DNA of 16,598 nucleotides from an uncultured Pelagibacteraceae bacterium (lineage in GTDB: Bacteria > Pseudomonadota > Alphaproteobacteria > Pelagibacterales > Pelagibacteraceae). Within the stretch, counting starts at the first letter, position 1. Every line of letters starts with the position of its first letter. The stretch covers positions 1 through 16,598 of the forward strand of contig CAJXDV010000011.1 in NCBI GenBank assembly GCA_913052435.1, written 5' to 3'. Positions 15,804 through 16,598 of this stretch are shown in pieces. The position numbers and the translations under genes are program-made. The notes beneath the pieces are model-generated. The model was not told the origin of the DNA and searched no databases. It saw only the letters and a list, made by a program, of their open reading frames with translations.

Positions 15804-16598
15804 AAATTCTTATAATCATATTAAAATTCATACACAGTATTCTATCTGTGAAGGTGCGGTAAAAATAGATCAACTAAAAGATTATTGTAAATCAAATAAA
15901 ATAAAGTCATTAGGATTATGTGATAGTTATAACTTATCAGGAGCCTTGGAATTTTCTGAAAATTTATCATCAGTTGGGACTCAGCCAATTATTGGAACGC
16001 AAATATTATTTAAATTTAAAGATAGTTTAGGTTTTATTCCTTTGATTGCTAAAAATATTGATGGGTACAAAAATATTATAGAATTATCATCAAAATCTTT
16101 TTTGGAAAATGACAGCTTAACAGATCCTCATTGTGATTTTGTTGACTTATTAAAAAAAAATGAAGGAATAATAGTGCTGTCCGGGTCTATTAATAGCCTA
16201 ATAGGAAAATTGTTCGACAAAGGATTGTTCGAAGATATTGATAGTATATTTAAAATTTTAAGTGAAAAATTCAAAGATAATTTTTATATAGAAATTCAAA
16301 GACATGGTGATCAAAATGAAAAACAATTTGAAATATTTAACTTAAAGCAATCAAATAAATATAATTTACCCATTATTGCAACTAATGAAGTTTATTATTT
16401 AGATAAATCTATGCATGAAGCTCATGATGCTTTAATGTGTATAGGTCAAAAATCTTATGTTAACGACTCAAATAGAGTTAAGTTAACAAATAATCATTAT
16501 TTAAAGTCATCAAATGAAATGTGTGAACTGTTTTATGATCTGCCAGAAGCATTAGAAAATAATTTAATTTTACCTTATAGATGTGATTTTAGACCACT
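15787..16598 (+). CDS. dnaE: DNA polymerase III subunit alpha, N-terminal part (3' end outside window)
   Basis: This is the first 270 codons of the replicative polymerase catalytic subunit, covering the PHP domain and the start of the polymerase region. The translation begins MQDSARNSYNHIKIHTQYS and contains LGLCDSYNLSGALEFSENL, QPIIGTQILF, the FYIEIQRHG segment and IIATNEVYYLD...HEAHDALMCIGQ, a highly conserved DnaE stretch. The frame is open to the window edge. An in-frame TGA at 15775-15777 leaves ATG 15787 as the only sensible start, overlapping lolD by 17 nt. The PHP residues look degenerate: K13 stands where the first His of HxH is expected, and S appears where active PHP domains have His in TDHGN. 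This is as expected for a non-catalytic PHP. The polymerase active-site aspartates lie beyond the window. Confidence 0.95.
   Translation, partial: MQDSARNSYNHIKIHTQYSICEGAVKIDQLKDYCKSNKIKSLGLCDSYNLSGALEFSENLSSVGTQPIIGTQILFKFKDSLGFIPLIAKNIDGYKNIIELSSKSFLENDSLTDPHCDFVDLLKKNEGIIVLSGSINSLIGKLFDKGLFEDIDSIFKILSEKFKDNFYIEIQRHGDQNEKQFEIFNLKQSNKYNLPIIATNEVYYLDKSMHEAHDALMCIGQKSYVNDSNRVKLTNNHYLKSSNEMCELFYDLPEALENNLILPYRCDFRP

Noticed and set aside
1..16598. CRISPR array, mobile element, tRNA/rRNA, defence or other novel multi-gene system
   Set aside because: Coding sequence of recognised housekeeping genes fills nearly all of the window. I saw no direct-repeat series, transposase motif, tRNA-like fold or unexplained gene cluster.

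Overview
This window is visibly very AT-rich and densely packed, with every recognisable gene on the + strand. Gene content and order, lysine/isoleucine/asparagine-rich proteins and very short intergenic gaps suggest a streamlined alphaproteobacterium, most likely of the SAR11 (Pelagibacterales) type. That placement is an inference from gene order and composition. No marker gene allows a firm assignment.

Positions 1-9546 hold the distal part of a proton-pumping NADH:quinone oxidoreductase (complex I) operon. They cover the end of nuoF followed by complete nuoG, nuoH, nuoI, nuoJ, nuoK, nuoL, nuoM and nuoN. Together these supply the end of the NADH-side module, the peripheral-arm Fe-S chain, the quinone-site subunit and the full set of antiporter-like membrane subunits seen in this half of the operon. 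Junctions are overlaps of 1-20 nt or gaps of 1-5 nt.

Positions 9546-12481 continue without a break into birA (a minimal biotin-protein ligase), coaX (type III pantothenate kinase) and rnj (ribonuclease J). birA starts on the last base of the nuoN stop codon. An 88-nt spacer, the only sizeable non-coding stretch in the window, follows. Next come proS (the short prolyl-tRNA synthetase without the large editing insertion), lolC and lolD (lipoprotein release from the inner membrane), and the first 270 codons of dnaE (replicative DNA polymerase alpha subunit), which runs off the window.

The nuoN-birA-coaX-rnj ... proS-lolC-lolD-dnaE order is, from general knowledge, a conserved alphaproteobacterial neighbourhood, here compacted. 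I found no mobile element, CRISPR array, tRNA, rRNA, toxin-antitoxin pair or defence system, and nothing that looks like an undescribed multi-gene system. The points worth a second look are small: a TTG start for lolC, a BirA lacking its C-terminal domain, an eroded PHP metal site in DnaE, and homopolymer runs.
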